24,375 bases of DNA from UMGS755 sp045602005 (GTDB lineage Bacteria; Bacillota; Clostridia; UBA1381; UBA9506), in NCBI GenBank assembly GCA_045602005.1, contig JAZSAS010000001.1, positions 1 through 24,375 on the forward strand, given 5' to 3'. Below the pieces are notes generated by a model. It was not told the DNA's origin, did not search any database, and saw only the letters and a list, made by a program, of their open reading frames with translations. The position numbers and the translations under genes are program-made. Each line of letters starts with the position of its first letter. Position 1 is the first letter of the stretch. Positions 7,396 through 16,486 of this stretch are shown here, in pieces.

Positions 7396-8247
7396 TCAAT
7401 TCATCGGTGTTGTCAGTGCTACAAAATCCTTACCAAGCATAGCTTTCAGCTTTTCCTCCTCCGGCTGCTTGCAAAAAACACCAAAACAGGTAGCACCGCT
7501 GCCACTCATCATTGCATGGTCAGCTCCAGCCGCCCTGAGTTTTTCTAGGAGAACACCAATTTGCGGACAAAATTGCATGGCTACCGGCTCCATAACATTG
7601 TTCATCTCACCAAAGGCTTTGTGCAGATTTCCGTTTGACAGATAGCCCAGCAAAGCCTTCGTATTGCCGCCCGCCTGAGGATTTCCTCCATTGAGTGCTT
7701 GATAAATCATGCCTGTGCTAACGCCAATGCCGGGATTAGCCAGAACAATATAGCAATCAGCAAGACCGGCAACCGGTGTTAAACGTTCACCGATTCCCTC
7801 AGCCAATGCCGGTTTTCCATACAAACAAAAGGGCACATCTGCACCAAGAGTTAAACCCAGTGCCTCCAATTCCTCAGCAGAAAGAGATAGCTCACATAAA
7901 CGGTTTATCAAATGCATAACCGCCGCTGCATTGGTGCTGCCCCCCGCAAGACCCGCCGCCACGGGAATCTTCTTTTCCAAGCGAATCTCAAAGCCACCGG
8001 AAAGTCCGCAATGTGTTTGCATCAAAGCTGCCGCACGGCAGGCTATGTTCCCGTCATCTGTTGGCAATGCCGGGTCGCTTGAAACCACCGTGATACCCGG
8101 CTCTTCCTTGCGAGTCACTGTCACTTCATCACCAAACGCCACCGACTGCATCACACTTTCAATGTTATGATAACCATCATCACGCTTGTTCAGCACCTTT
8201 AAAGACAAATTGATTTTTGCCTTAGCTGTCATAGTTAAGCTCTGCAT
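7396..8247 (-). CDS. ispE: 4-diphosphocytidyl-2-C-methyl-D-erythritol kinase
   Basis: IspE phosphorylates CDP-methylerythritol with ATP in the non-mevalonate (MEP) route to isoprenoids, which feeds the undecaprenyl carrier for cell-wall synthesis. The 283-aa protein has the GHMP-kinase layout. The N-terminal AKAKINLSLKV carries catalytic Lys11, the glycine-rich ATP loop PVAAGLAGGSTNAAA lies at 95-109, GADVPFCLYG carries Asp137, and MMSGSGATCFGVF is the C-terminal glycine motif. Length matches the family. GAGG lies 7 bases before the ATG, and the obg stop codon is only 9 bases upstream, so it is cotranscribed with obg. Confidence 0.95.
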   Translation of the reverse strand: MQSLTMTAKAKINLSLKVLNKRDDGYHNIESVMQSVAFGDEVTVTRKEEPGITVVSSDPALPTDDGNIACRAAALMQTHCGLSGGFEIRLEKKIPVAAGLAGGSTNAAAVMHLINRLCELSLSAEELEALGLTLGADVPFCLYGKPALAEGIGERLTPVAGLADCYIVLANPGIGVSTGMIYQALNGGNPQAGGNTKALLGYLSNGNLHKAFGEMNNVMEPVAMQFCPQIGVLLEKLRAAGADHAMMSGSGATCFGVFCKQPEEEKLKAMLGKDFVALTTPMN

Positions 8248-8256
8248 GTTTCTGCC

Positions 8257-9525
8257 TCACTTTACATACTCAAATTCCAGTTCGCCAATCCGCACCGTAT
8301 CGCCTTCATTGATGCCGGCCTTTTCCAGTTCATCAATAATGCCTGCATCCCGCAGAGAGCGTTGGAAAAACTGGAGAGATTCATAATCCGAAAAGTTGGT
8401 GCTTGCCACAATGTGGTCAACGCGGCCACCCTCCACGCAATACACATCATCATCGCAAATGACAGTGATGGAATCATCCAGCGCCACCGGTTCAATCACA
8501 TCTTCATACACAGTTTGTTCCGGCACAGGCAGTTCCTGTAAACAGCCATAAGCAAAGGCCATTAGTTCACGAGTGCCCTTTTGGGCTACCGCTGAAATTT
8601 CAAAGAGCAAAAGATTGCGGTTTTCAATTTCTTCTTTAAAAGCTTCATAAGCTGCTGGGTCTGTGATGATGTCTGTTTTGTTAGCCACCACAATCTGAGG
8701 TTTTTCCGCCAATTCGGGGTTATATAATCGCATTTCCTCGCAGATGGTATCAAAATCCTCCAGGGGATTTCTGCCCTCAACACCAGACACATCTACTAAA
8801 TGCAATAATAACCTCGTCCGCTCAATATGCTTTAAAAAATCATGTCCCAGACCCACGCCCTGGCTGGCTCCCTCTATGATGCCGGGAATGTCTGCCATAA
8901 CAAAACTTTTGGCCTCACCCACCGAAATCACACCCAGATTCGGCTCCAATGTTGTGAAATGATAATTAGCAATTTTAGGACGGGCACTGCTGACCACAGA
9001 CAGCAGCGTGGATTTACCCACATTGGGAAAGCCAACAAGTCCTACATCTGCCAACAGCTTTAATTCCAGCTTAATCCGTCGTTTAATGCCCCGTTGACCG
9101 GGTTTGGCAAATTTAGGAACCTGACGGGTTGGCGTTGCAAAATGGATGTTGCCCCAACCGCCGTTGCCCCCTCGGGCAGCAACAAAAGTGGCTCCATCAC
9201 GGTTTAAATCAGCAATCGCTCTGTCGGTTTCCGCATCTTTAATCAGCGTTCCCACAGGTACACGAATGGTCATGTCATCACCGCTTCTGCCGGTACACTT
9301 AGCACCTCTGCCATCACCGCCGTTTTGAGCCTTATATTCTCTTTTATACCGAAAATCCATCAAGGTCAAAAGACGTGAATCTGCCTGAAAAATCACATCG
9401 CCGCCCTTGCCGCCATCACCGCCGTCAGGACCGCCTGCCGCCACATATTTTTCACGACGGAAGGATACCAGACCATTGCCGCCGTTTCCTGATTGAATTT
9501 GAATTTCTGCTACATCAACTAACAT
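8257..9525 (-). CDS. obg: GTPase Obg/CgtA
   Basis: Obg is an essential GTPase that binds the 50S ribosomal subunit and links ribosome assembly to stress and growth signals. The 422-aa protein shows the glycine-rich Obg fold at 1-158 (GGPDGGDGGKGG), then the G domain: P-loop GFPNVGKS 165-172, FTTLEPNLG 190-198, DIPG 212-215, NKTD 282-285 and SAVAQKG 311-317. A C-terminal OCT domain at about 345-422 ends in EFEYVK. AGAGGAAG stands just before the ATG. It starts 14 bases after walI. Obg genes more often follow rplU-rpmA, so this placement behind the Wal genes is noteworthy. Confidence 0.97.
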   Translation of the reverse strand: MLVDVAEIQIQSGNGGNGLVSFRREKYVAAGGPDGGDGGKGGDVIFQADSRLLTLMDFRYKREYKAQNGGDGRGAKCTGRSGDDMTIRVPVGTLIKDAETDRAIADLNRDGATFVAARGGNGGWGNIHFATPTRQVPKFAKPGQRGIKRRIKLELKLLADVGLVGFPNVGKSTLLSVVSSARPKIANYHFTTLEPNLGVISVGEAKSFVMADIPGIIEGASQGVGLGHDFLKHIERTRLLLHLVDVSGVEGRNPLEDFDTICEEMRLYNPELAEKPQIVVANKTDIITDPAAYEAFKEEIENRNLLLFEISAVAQKGTRELMAFAYGCLQELPVPEQTVYEDVIEPVALDDSITVICDDDVYCVEGGRVDHIVASTNFSDYESLQFFQRSLRDAGIIDELEKAGINEGDTVRIGELEFEYVK

Positions 9526-9539
9526 TTTTTTCTTCCTCT

Positions 9540-10397
9540 CTATTCAATTGCAGTGCCCACACGTGCATCAAAAACATGTATACTGCCCGTTTCATCTGTT
9601 ATAACATACACGGGCACAGCCACAATTTCACGGCTGTCTAAATAATCATCCGCAGCATAATAGCCAAAGCTGATATCAGTAATGGTCATGGGAGTTTTCC
9701 CTTCGTGATAAATCAAACCGGTCAAAACAGCCGTTACATCCAAAAGTTTCTCCTGGCCATAAGCCTCTGAGCCCTCTGCGGTAAACCAGTTGCCCTCAAT
9801 GGATAGAATATCCTCACTGTCAACTGTAATATGCATGGCAATGCCATAAATTTTCCTATTTTCGTATGTCGGTTCAACCACACAGCCGTAAATGCCATCA
9901 TGGTTGGTTATGCGGCTGACAACGGTAGTCCTTTTAGAAAAACCAAGGTCACTTAATTTTCTAAGAACCATTTCCGTCAAATGTTCCGGTGATGGAAGCT
10001 TGTCGGCTTCATATGGTTTTTTTGTTTTTTTACTCTGATAGGTAAAACCGCTGTCTTTAATGTGAAGCGTGCCCTCAGGACTTTCATATCTATATTCATA
10101 AAGCTGAGAATTTGACACAGAGGCCTGTGCCTCGTCACCTAAGAGCTTGTTAGCAGCTTCATCGGGCAAACGAAAGAAATTTTCCATAATCACGTTCCGA
10201 TTTTCCACACGTTTTTGAGGAATTTGCTCTGACTGCACCTGTATGCCGTGATCCTGCAAAATGATTGCCGTTTTTTCAATAATATCCTCAGGAATTTGTG
10301 ACGCTGTGAATTTAATTTGTAAAAGAAGAATAAGCAAAAATATATCTGTTATGATAAACAAAATAATCAATAGATTTTTTGCACGTCCCCAGTTCAT
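9540..10397 (-). CDS. walI: WalI/YycI, membrane regulator of WalK
   Basis: The 285-aa single-pass membrane protein opens with MNWGRAKNLLIILFIITDIF, the characteristic YycI start: a short cytoplasmic tip followed by one membrane helix (about 7-27). The rest is an extracellular YycH/YycI-type domain rich in beta strands. In Bacillus, YycI and YycH form a complex with the WalK kinase and lower its activity; in staphylococci they act as activators. The gene lies 24 bases after walH and has GAGGTG before its ATG. Family assignment rests on the N-terminus, size and gene order, since the outer domain diverges quickly. Confidence 0.85.
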   Translation of the reverse strand: MNWGRAKNLLIILFIITDIFLLILLLQIKFTASQIPEDIIEKTAIILQDHGIQVQSEQIPQKRVENRNVIMENFFRLPDEAANKLLGDEAQASVSNSQLYEYRYESPEGTLHIKDSGFTYQSKKTKKPYEADKLPSPEHLTEMVLRKLSDLGFSKRTTVVSRITNHDGIYGCVVEPTYENRKIYGIAMHITVDSEDILSIEGNWFTAEGSEAYGQEKLLDVTAVLTGLIYHEGKTPMTITDISFGYYAADDYLDSREIVAVPVYVITDETGSIHVFDARVGTAIE

Positions 10398-10421
10398 AAC
10401 GTCACCTCACTCAAGTTTTGT

Positions 10422-11900
10422 CTACTCAACAATATATTCTCTGCCATCTACAACAGCACGCCAACCCGATGCCAGCTGTCCGTTTTCCTTCTCCACATAA
10501 CAAACACTCAGCTTATCAATATAAAGGGGTGTTTTGCCATCGTAAAGGTCATCCACAAGAAAATCTGCAGCGCTAAGCATTGGAACAGTTTGTAAAGTTT
10601 CGTTTACATTCAGCTCATAGGTTGTAACGTGCTGCCTATAAGATTTTAAATAACCGCCCTCAATTTCCAGTTCAATGGTATGACCCTGGCCTTCTGTCGA
10701 TTGACAACGCACTGGAATACCATCAATACAATAATCAAAGCAAATCCTGTAAAATCCCTGTTTAGCAGAATCATTGGTCAGGTCTGAGGTAATTCTTAAA
10801 TGTTCAAAAATTTCCGGTGGCATATAGCTGCACAATTCTGTCACAAAATCTACCGCATCAGATGTGGCTGCATAGATATCATAACCGCTTTTGTCAGCGG
10901 AGATGTCCAGTCCTTTGCCATTACCCACTGTTTGATATTCCAGATAACCATCAGGATATAGCGTCAGTGTCGCATCGTTTTCCACAAACACACGGGCACC
11001 TGTTAAATCCATATATCGCCACATGGTTCTGGTGTTAATGGAAAACATTCTCAAAACCGTGTCTAGCATATGGGCATCAACCGTCTGGTCGAAACCTCCT
11101 GGTGTCACTGCTGTAGCTTTGGCTAGTGAAACCGGCGTCAGTTCCATGAGAATCATAGGCTCAAACAGCACCTTGGAAACGATTTCCGTTTGTTCTTTAT
11201 GAAAATTCAACTCAAAGGAATAAGAAAGAGAATGATCGGCAGGGGTAGTCTGCAGCAGTGTCGCCATGCGGCTGTCAAGCTCATTTTTATCTGCTTCAAT
11301 CACATACCGGTAAATATTACTGCTTTTCTGATCCATGATAAAAACCGAAATATCATTCATAATGCTATCCTGCAGGCTGATGATATACCCTTTAACAACG
11401 CTCAAATCATCAGAAAAACGGTTCTTCGCCTGCCCGCAAACGCTGACCGAAAACAGATTGTAGTCATAATTCTTTCCATAATCCACATAAATGGATTTTC
11501 CACGCAGCACCGCATTATAAGCATCCATAGTCACCACTTCACGGCTCTTCACATCATAGTCACCCGAAAGAAAATGACTCATGGTTTCGTCGGCAAGCCG
11601 GAGTGCTTCTTCAAAATTTTTCTGACCATCACGAAAAGAGCGACGTTCTCCGGAAACATTGATAACAACTTTTTCAGGACGAGATAACGCCTGAAAATTC
11701 TCTGAAAAATCAGTACTCATTCTGCCATGAAACAGGCCGGTAATGGGACGCACAATATATTTTTGAAAACCAGAAACAAAATAATTATATCCATCGGGCA
11801 GGAGGTAACTGCTGAACCAAATCTGACTGGCAAGAAAAAAAGCCGTCAGAACCAGAAAAACAAGAACTATGCTTTTAAAATGTTTTTTCAGCATCTCCAT
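10422..11900 (-). CDS. walH: WalH/YycH, membrane regulator of WalK
   Basis: The 492-aa protein has one N-terminal membrane helix (about 11-32) and a long extracellular region, the layout of YycH. Its position before walI and after walK supports the name. The protein is expected to contact WalK through the membrane and tune its signalling. A GGAGGAGGG site precedes the start; ATG codons at 11900 and 11894 are both possible, and the first is used here. A hairpin with a T-run lies just upstream, so walH expression may depend on read-through or on a separate promoter. Confidence 0.82.
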   Translation of the reverse strand: MEMLKKHFKSIVLVFLVLTAFFLASQIWFSSYLLPDGYNYFVSGFQKYIVRPITGLFHGRMSTDFSENFQALSRPEKVVINVSGERRSFRDGQKNFEEALRLADETMSHFLSGDYDVKSREVVTMDAYNAVLRGKSIYVDYGKNYDYNLFSVSVCGQAKNRFSDDLSVVKGYIISLQDSIMNDISVFIMDQKSSNIYRYVIEADKNELDSRMATLLQTTPADHSLSYSFELNFHKEQTEIVSKVLFEPMILMELTPVSLAKATAVTPGGFDQTVDAHMLDTVLRMFSINTRTMWRYMDLTGARVFVENDATLTLYPDGYLEYQTVGNGKGLDISADKSGYDIYAATSDAVDFVTELCSYMPPEIFEHLRITSDLTNDSAKQGFYRICFDYCIDGIPVRCQSTEGQGHTIELEIEGGYLKSYRQHVTTYELNVNETLQTVPMLSAADFLVDDLYDGKTPLYIDKLSVCYVEKENGQLASGWRAVVDGREYIVE

Positions 11901-11918
11901 CCCTCCTCCGCAGATAGT

Positions 11919-11980
11919 AAAAAAAGAAACAGGGCATCCGTCATTTTGAATCCAACAGGACCAAAATCACCGGGACGCCC
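11919..11980 (-). terminator. Long stem-loop with T-run between the secreted-protein gene and walH
   Basis: On the minus strand GGGCGTCC pairs with GGATGCCC (8 bp, one G-U) around an inner stem of about 10 bp built from ATTTTGGTCC and GGATTCAAAAT with one bulge. TGTTTCTTTTTTT follows. It looks like an intrinsic terminator or attenuator inside the wal gene cluster, and would partly separate walH-walI-obg-ispE from walRK. Confidence 0.65.
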
Positions 11981-12000
11981 CTTCACACTTCATCCATTTT

Positions 12001-12474
12001 TCAGCCGAATATAACGTTGATGACGCCTTTGATTCGGTCCATAAAGCCTTCATTCAGCGCATCAACATCAAATTTAACCACTGTGTAAACACTGTCATCC
12101 CATGCGCCACGAATCAAAAATTTGTTCATGCCTGAGGCTAAGTCTACCTGGCCGGCAAACAAGGTTGTTGAACCCACCACAGCCTCAAGAGGAACTTCAT
12201 CCGTTACAATTTTATGATAATTTCCTGTTACAAAATTGTAGCGATAGACGGTTACCAAAGCGCCCTGAGGTGCCGTAGCAGAAATCGGCAACTTTCTGCT
12301 GGTGGTAGAAGACGTCAGCTGCTCTGGCGCCTTTAAAGTAACAATGCTCGCAGCGGTTGATTCTACATCACCGGGCAAAATCTCCGGCGAAGCATACACA
12401 CTTAATGTTAAACTCATAATACAAACAAACAGCAACGCCAAAATGCCTGCTTTTGTTAAACACTTCTTTCGCAT
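12001..12474 (-). CDS. Small secreted protein of unknown function between walK and walH
   Basis: I do not recognise a family. The 157-aa product has a clear signal peptide: a lysine-rich start, a hydrophobic core about 10-24, and a likely cut after VYA at residue 28. The mature part has a Ser/Thr-rich linker (about 38-65) and a beta-rich stretch with spaced Val/Tyr residues that resembles an Ig-like or bacterial adhesion fold (LPISATAPQGALVTVYR, then MNKFLIRGAWDD). The ATG at 12474 is preferred because GGGAGG lies 8 bases upstream; a GTG at 12483 overlaps that site. The standard wal cluster has walH directly after walK, so this is an insertion. An extended -10 promoter precedes it and a terminator-like stem follows, suggesting its own transcript. 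It could be a WalR target or an external partner of WalK or WalH (inference). Confidence 0.75.
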   Translation of the reverse strand: MRKKCLTKAGILALLFVCIMSLTLSVYASPEILPGDVESTAASIVTLKAPEQLTSSTTSRKLPISATAPQGALVTVYRYNFVTGNYHKIVTDEVPLEAVVGSTTLFAGQVDLASGMNKFLIRGAWDDSVYTVVKFDVDALNEGFMDRIKGVINVIFG

Positions 12475-12551
12475 AGAAAACACCTCCCAAACAAGCCTCG
12501 AATACAGGGATTTTAACCCGAATAAGACACTTAGTTTATTATGCTATTAAT

Positions 12552-12560
12552 AGTATATCA
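12552..12560 (-). promoter_or_regulatory. Possible extended -10 promoter of the secreted-protein gene
   Basis: The minus strand reads TGATATACT, an extended -10 element (TG, one base, TATACT), about 78 bases before the start codon. No good -35 box is present. The 134-base gap after walK is unusually long for this cluster, which supports a separate promoter. Confidence 0.4.
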
Positions 12561-12608
12561 TGCTTTTTTTACAAATGTGTTACGATAAGGTTATGTTACC
12601 TTTACATT

Positions 12609-14399
12609 TTACATGGCATCCTGCTTTTCAGAACTGTCACTATGGTCAGGGGGCAACACAGGCAAGGTGATGGTTACCTCAGTTCCCTGATTGACGACAC
12701 TGGAGACAGCGATAGTTCCACCATGGGCATCTGCAATGCTTTTAGAAATAGCCAGACCCAGGCCGGTTCCACCCTTTTGACGGCTGCGGGCCTTATCCAC
12801 ACGGTAAAAACGTTCAAAAAGCCGCCCTAAATCCTTTTCTGGAATACCAATGCCGTTATCCTTCACTTTCACATAAACGTTGCCAAAGTGCTGACCGGCC
12901 AAAACATCAATTTTTCCACCGTTGGGCGTGTACTTGATAGAATTGGAAATGATATTATAAAGAAGCTGCTCCAGCCTGTCGCGGTCACCATAAAATAGTC
13001 TGTCAAAGGGTTCGACAATGGAATAAGACAGCCGATGGCCCTGATCCTTGGCCACAAGAGCCAAAGTATCCACCACGTCAGTGACTAAAGCCTCCATTTT
13101 AAATTCACTTTTGTTCAGTTGGTCCGGCTGTTCCAAACTGGAAAGCACCAAAAGGTCTTTTACCAACCGGGTCATGCGGTCTGTTTCGTTTAAAATCGTG
13201 TTAATAAAAGCCACAGGCACATCGGAATTATCCAGCATGTCAAGCAGCGTTTCCGCATAAGACTTAATGGTTGTTAGCGGTGTTCTCAGCTCATGGGAAA
13301 CGTTAGCTACAAATTCACGACGGGAATTCTCCAGCTTTTGCTGTTTTGTCACATCGTGAAGCACCACCAAAACGCCGCCTGTGTTATCAAACTCATCTTC
13401 AAACACCACAAAACTGGCCTTAATAGACAAGTGTTTGAGCTCAATATCCCGTTCTGCAAAGCGATTATCCTCCAGATACAGCATATCCTCAAGATGAATA
13501 TCTGCATGATGGCCGTTAAAGAAGCTGTTAAAATCAAGCTCTTCATCTTCAGAAAGACCAAACATTTTTCTCGCTGTGGGATTAATATGAATAACGCTGC
13601 CGTCTGTTGCAAACGCCATAACGCCGTCTGTCATGTTCAACAAAATGGCCTCTACCTTGTTTTTTTCTGTAGACATTTGCAGCATTGCAGCCTGCAGTTT
13701 ATCGGACATGTCGTTAAAAGATTCTGTCAGCGTGCCGATTTCATCATTTGATTTCGCTTCAATTTTATATTCAAATTCACCCTCTGCTAAACGTTTGGCG
13801 GTTTTCGTCAGATTCGAAATGGGTGTTGTGATGGTTCTAGAGAGAAAATAACCCATAATCAATGAAATGGCAACACCCAAAAAAAGTGCCTGCAGAATAA
13901 TGGTGAAAATACGTTGGGTGATAACCGCCAACTCTTCCTTTGTGTCTAAAACATACACAATGTAAAAGAAACTATCTCCCTTCACCGGCACAGCATAATC
14001 CATAATGGAATCCTGCGGACTCACATTGTTTCCTACACTGCCGGAAAGAGCTGTAATTAAATTCGGTGAATTCATGAAAAAAAAATCCGGTGCCTCGGCA
14101 GAACTGTCAATCACGGAGGCATCTTCAGCAGACAAAATATAATAATTTCGGTATGAGTCAATACCCATACGAGCAGTATGTGCATTTAAAACGCTTGTAA
14201 TGTATGTTTCATCCTGTGCCGAACCGCCCTCCAACTGCTTAATAAAAGGCTCGGTAAAAATTGAATTCATTTCTTCAGCAAACAGGTAATAATAGGAATT
14301 GGTGACAGAAAGAACTAAAAAGGTTCCTGTAACTGATACAATTGCCAGCACCAGCAGAACAAAAATCGCCACCATTTTCCATTGCAGACTTTTAAACAT
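12609..14399 (-). CDS. walK: Sensor histidine kinase WalK (YycG)
   Basis: WalK senses cell-wall status and phosphorylates WalR, setting the expression of wall hydrolases. The 596-aa protein shows the full layout: membrane helix 9-31, an extracellular sensor loop about 33-160, second helix 163-187, HAMP about 186-240, PAS about 248-350, the HisKA domain with phospho-acceptor His369 (VSHELRTPL), and the ATPase domain with N-box NIISNSIKYTPN (482-493), DNGIGIP (514-520) and GTGLGLA (544-550). The large extracellular loop is typical of low-GC Gram-positives. GAGGAG lies 7 bases before the ATG and the walR stop is 20 bases upstream. Confidence 0.95.
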   Translation of the reverse strand: MFKSLQWKMVAIFVLLVLAIVSVTGTFLVLSVTNSYYYLFAEEMNSIFTEPFIKQLEGGSAQDETYITSVLNAHTARMGIDSYRNYYILSAEDASVIDSSAEAPDFFFMNSPNLITALSGSVGNNVSPQDSIMDYAVPVKGDSFFYIVYVLDTKEELAVITQRIFTIILQALFLGVAISLIMGYFLSRTITTPISNLTKTAKRLAEGEFEYKIEAKSNDEIGTLTESFNDMSDKLQAAMLQMSTEKNKVEAILLNMTDGVMAFATDGSVIHINPTARKMFGLSEDEELDFNSFFNGHHADIHLEDMLYLEDNRFAERDIELKHLSIKASFVVFEDEFDNTGGVLVVLHDVTKQQKLENSRREFVANVSHELRTPLTTIKSYAETLLDMLDNSDVPVAFINTILNETDRMTRLVKDLLVLSSLEQPDQLNKSEFKMEALVTDVVDTLALVAKDQGHRLSYSIVEPFDRLFYGDRDRLEQLLYNIISNSIKYTPNGGKIDVLAGQHFGNVYVKVKDNGIGIPEKDLGRLFERFYRVDKARSRQKGGTGLGLAISKSIADAHGGTIAVSSVVNQGTEVTITLPVLPPDHSDSSEKQDAM

Positions 14400-14419
14400 A
14401 CTGTGACTCCTCTGTTTTT

Positions 14420-15121
14420 CTACTCAGACGCTTTGTCAAAGTAATATCCCACGCCTCGCTTGGTTAAAATATATTTCGGATTGCTGGAATCATCTTCAAT
14501 TTTTTCACGAAGGCGACGCACTGTTACATCCACAGTTCTTACATCACCATAGAACTCATAGCCCCAAACACTGGAGAGAAGTGCTTCACGGGAAAAAATG
14601 CGGTTTGGCTGGGTAACAAGAAATTTCAAAAGCTCATATTCACGCAAGGTGAGGTCAAGGGTTGTGCCGTTTTTAATGGCTTCATATTTTGTGATATTAA
14701 TCACCAAATCAGACGCAGCCTGAATGATGTCAGCAGCCTCCTCTTTGGCATCGCCGGTAAAACGACGCATGTTGGCACGCACTCTGGCTAAAAGTTCACG
14801 AATGCTGAAAGGCTTCGTGATATAATCGTCAGCACCCAGTTCAAGACCCAGCACCTTATCTACTTCCTCTTCACGGGCAGTAATCATGATAATCGGTACA
14901 TTAGATTTTTCACGAATACGTTTGCAAACATCAAAGCCGTCCATTTTAGGCAGCATGATATCCAAAAGAATTAGGTCAGGATTCTGTGTTAAAGCCAGAT
15001 TCAAGCCTTCCTCTCCGTCACCGGCTCCTAAAACTCTAAAACCCTCTTTTTCCAGATTAAATTTTAAAATGTCTAAAATCGGTTTTTCATCATCAACAAC
15101 CAAAACAACACGTTGATCCAT
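14420..15121 (-). CDS. walR: Response regulator WalR (YycF)
   Basis: WalR is an OmpR/PhoB-type DNA-binding regulator of cell-wall turnover, activated by WalK. The 233-aa protein has the receiver domain at 1-120 with acidic Asp10/Asp11, phospho-acceptor Asp54 (LLDIMLPKMDG) and Lys in ITKPF. A winged-helix domain at about 133-233 ends in TKRGVGYYF, and the recognition helix region is DVRTVDVTVRRLREKIE. The start at 15121 follows AGAGGTG by 5 bases; an in-frame upstream ATG falls inside pgeF and is less likely. It lies 23 bases after pgeF, so the two genes are probably cotranscribed. Confidence 0.96.
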   Translation of the reverse strand: MDQRVVLVVDDEKPILDILKFNLEKEGFRVLGAGDGEEGLNLALTQNPDLILLDIMLPKMDGFDVCKRIREKSNVPIIMITAREEEVDKVLGLELGADDYITKPFSIRELLARVRANMRRFTGDAKEEAADIIQAASDLVINITKYEAIKNGTTLDLTLREYELLKFLVTQPNRIFSREALLSSVWGYEFYGDVRTVDVTVRRLREKIEDDSSNPKYILTKRGVGYYFDKASE

Positions 15122-15144
15122 TTTTGCACCTCTTTCTTTTGTTT

Positions 15145-15957
15145 CTATTGCAACGCAATCACAGCACACATCCGTCCTGTGCTGCCCTCCCGCCGATGGG
15201 AGAAAAATCGTTTTTCATCGCAATATGTACAGTCAGGACAAACACTGATATGCTCCCGCAAAAGTCCTGATGCAAGCAAGGTATGAACATTTAACGCATC
15301 GGTATCAATGTAATATTTTTGTTCTTTCCGTTTTGTATTTTGCGTGGCCACTTCGCCAAAAACATCCACAAATTTCAGGTAAACATCCTCGTCCACCTCA
15401 AAGTGACATTGTTTAATCGACGGTCCCATAGCGGCAAGAATGTCTGCCGGATGGCAGCCATATGTTTCCTCCATAGAAATAACGGCCTGCCGGGCAATCT
15501 GCCCCAGCGAACCCCGCCAGCCGGAATGCACCGAAGCAATAACCCTTTTCACAGGGTCAAAGAAAAGTATCGGCGTACAGTCGGCATAAAAGGTCGCCAG
15601 ACAGACGCCGGTTTGGTTCGTAATTAATGCGTCAACCTCAGGCAAATCACTCTTGTGCAAAAGGCCCTTGCCGGCATCCGCTTGTTTAACATGATAAACT
15701 CTGGTGCTGTGAATTTGACGTGCCAGCACAAGTTGGGACACAGAAATGCCCACATCCTGACTCAGCAAGGCAAAATTGCAACGAACCTTTTCCCGCTCAT
15801 CGTCAGTATTCACGCCCAGATTCAAAGATGAATAAATCCCTGAACTGATCCCTTCTAATCGGGTAGAAAATCCATGACGAACGCCCCCTGCCATTGTCAA
15901 TGCATCACAGGTAATGATTCGGTGTCCATCATAGGAAAATCCGGCATTATGCCTCAT
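15145..15957 (-). CDS. pgeF: Purine nucleoside phosphorylase / laccase-domain protein (PgeF, YfiH)
   Basis: Members of this family act on adenosine, inosine and related purine nucleosides and have also been linked to editing of peptidoglycan precursors, which fits the wall-related neighbours. The 270-aa protein has the metal-binding set His83 (LARQIHSTRV), Cys127 (FYADCTPILF) and His144 (SVHSGWRGS), plus RHGFSTRLEG near the start and MGPSIKQCHFEV later. The start at 15957 is chosen because it overlaps the stop of the preceding gene by 11 bases, giving translational coupling. A longer reading from further upstream would lie almost wholly inside that gene. Confidence 0.92.
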   Translation of the reverse strand: MRHNAGFSYDGHRIITCDALTMAGGVRHGFSTRLEGISSGIYSSLNLGVNTDDEREKVRCNFALLSQDVGISVSQLVLARQIHSTRVYHVKQADAGKGLLHKSDLPEVDALITNQTGVCLATFYADCTPILFFDPVKRVIASVHSGWRGSLGQIARQAVISMEETYGCHPADILAAMGPSIKQCHFEVDEDVYLKFVDVFGEVATQNTKRKEQKYYIDTDALNVHTLLASGLLREHISVCPDCTYCDEKRFFSHRREGSTGRMCAVIALQ

Positions 15958-16486
15958 ATTGATATCCAACCTCAATCGCTTTGATGTTCTTATCAAGCAA
16001 AGCTGCCTTTGAAGGCGGAATACTCTTTTCAAGACCTGCTTTGATTTCATCCATGGTGTAAAGACCGGTTTCCTTAATCAGTTTTCCGATAATAACCATA
16101 TTAGCAAGGTTGCCCAAGCCCTCTTCTAAAGCCATTTCTCTAGCCGGAATTTTAATGACTGTTACATCACTGCGGTCAAGCTCACGGTCAACCATGGAGC
16201 TATCGACAATAACAATACCGCCGGCAGGCATAGATGCTTCAAATTTATCAAGAGAAGGACGGTTCATAGCGATCAAAACATCGGGATTGGGAATAACCGG
16301 TGAGCCAACGGGCTTATCAGAAATAACCACACTGCAGTTTGCCGTTCCGCCACGCATTTCAGGACCATAAGACGGCAGCCAGGAAACCTCACGTCCCGCC
16401 TTCAGACCTGCATAAGCTAATACCTTACCGGCAAACAGAATACCCTGTCCGCCAAAACCAGCCAACATAATTTTACAGTTTTTCAT
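15947..16486 (-). CDS. 2-oxoacid:ferredoxin oxidoreductase gamma subunit (KorC/PorG type), orphan
   Basis: The 179-aa protein matches the gamma subunit of anaerobic 2-oxoacid oxidoreductases. It has GFGGQGILFAGKVLAYAG at 10-27, SWLPSYGPEMRGGTANC at 35-51, then AMNRPS and the NMVIIGKL helix. In the complete enzyme it works with alpha and TPP-binding beta subunits to decarboxylate pyruvate, 2-oxoglutarate or branched-chain keto acids with ferredoxin as acceptor. Those subunits are absent here: murA lies upstream and pgeF overlaps downstream. The upstream AAAGG site is weak. Either the partners are encoded elsewhere, or this is a leftover of a larger cluster retained for coupling with pgeF. Confidence 0.88.
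   Translation of the reverse strand: MKNCKIMLAGFGGQGILFAGKVLAYAGLKAGREVSWLPSYGPEMRGGTANCSVVISDKPVGSPVIPNPDVLIAMNRPSLDKFEASMPAGGIVIVDSSMVDRELDRSDVTVIKIPAREMALEEGLGNLANMVIIGKLIKETGLYTMDEIKAGLEKSIPPSKAALLDKNIKAIEVGYQYEA

Noticed and set aside
12578..12614. TGTTAC and TTTACAT repeats near the walK stop as possible WalR boxes
   Set aside because: The spacing (10 or 1 bases) does not match the TGTWAH-N5-TGTWAH pattern, and part lies within walK coding sequence.
15319..15627. Plus-strand open frames antisense to pgeF, walK, obg and other genes
   Set aside because: All lack proper ribosome-binding sites and lie opposite strongly conserved proteins; they are shadows.
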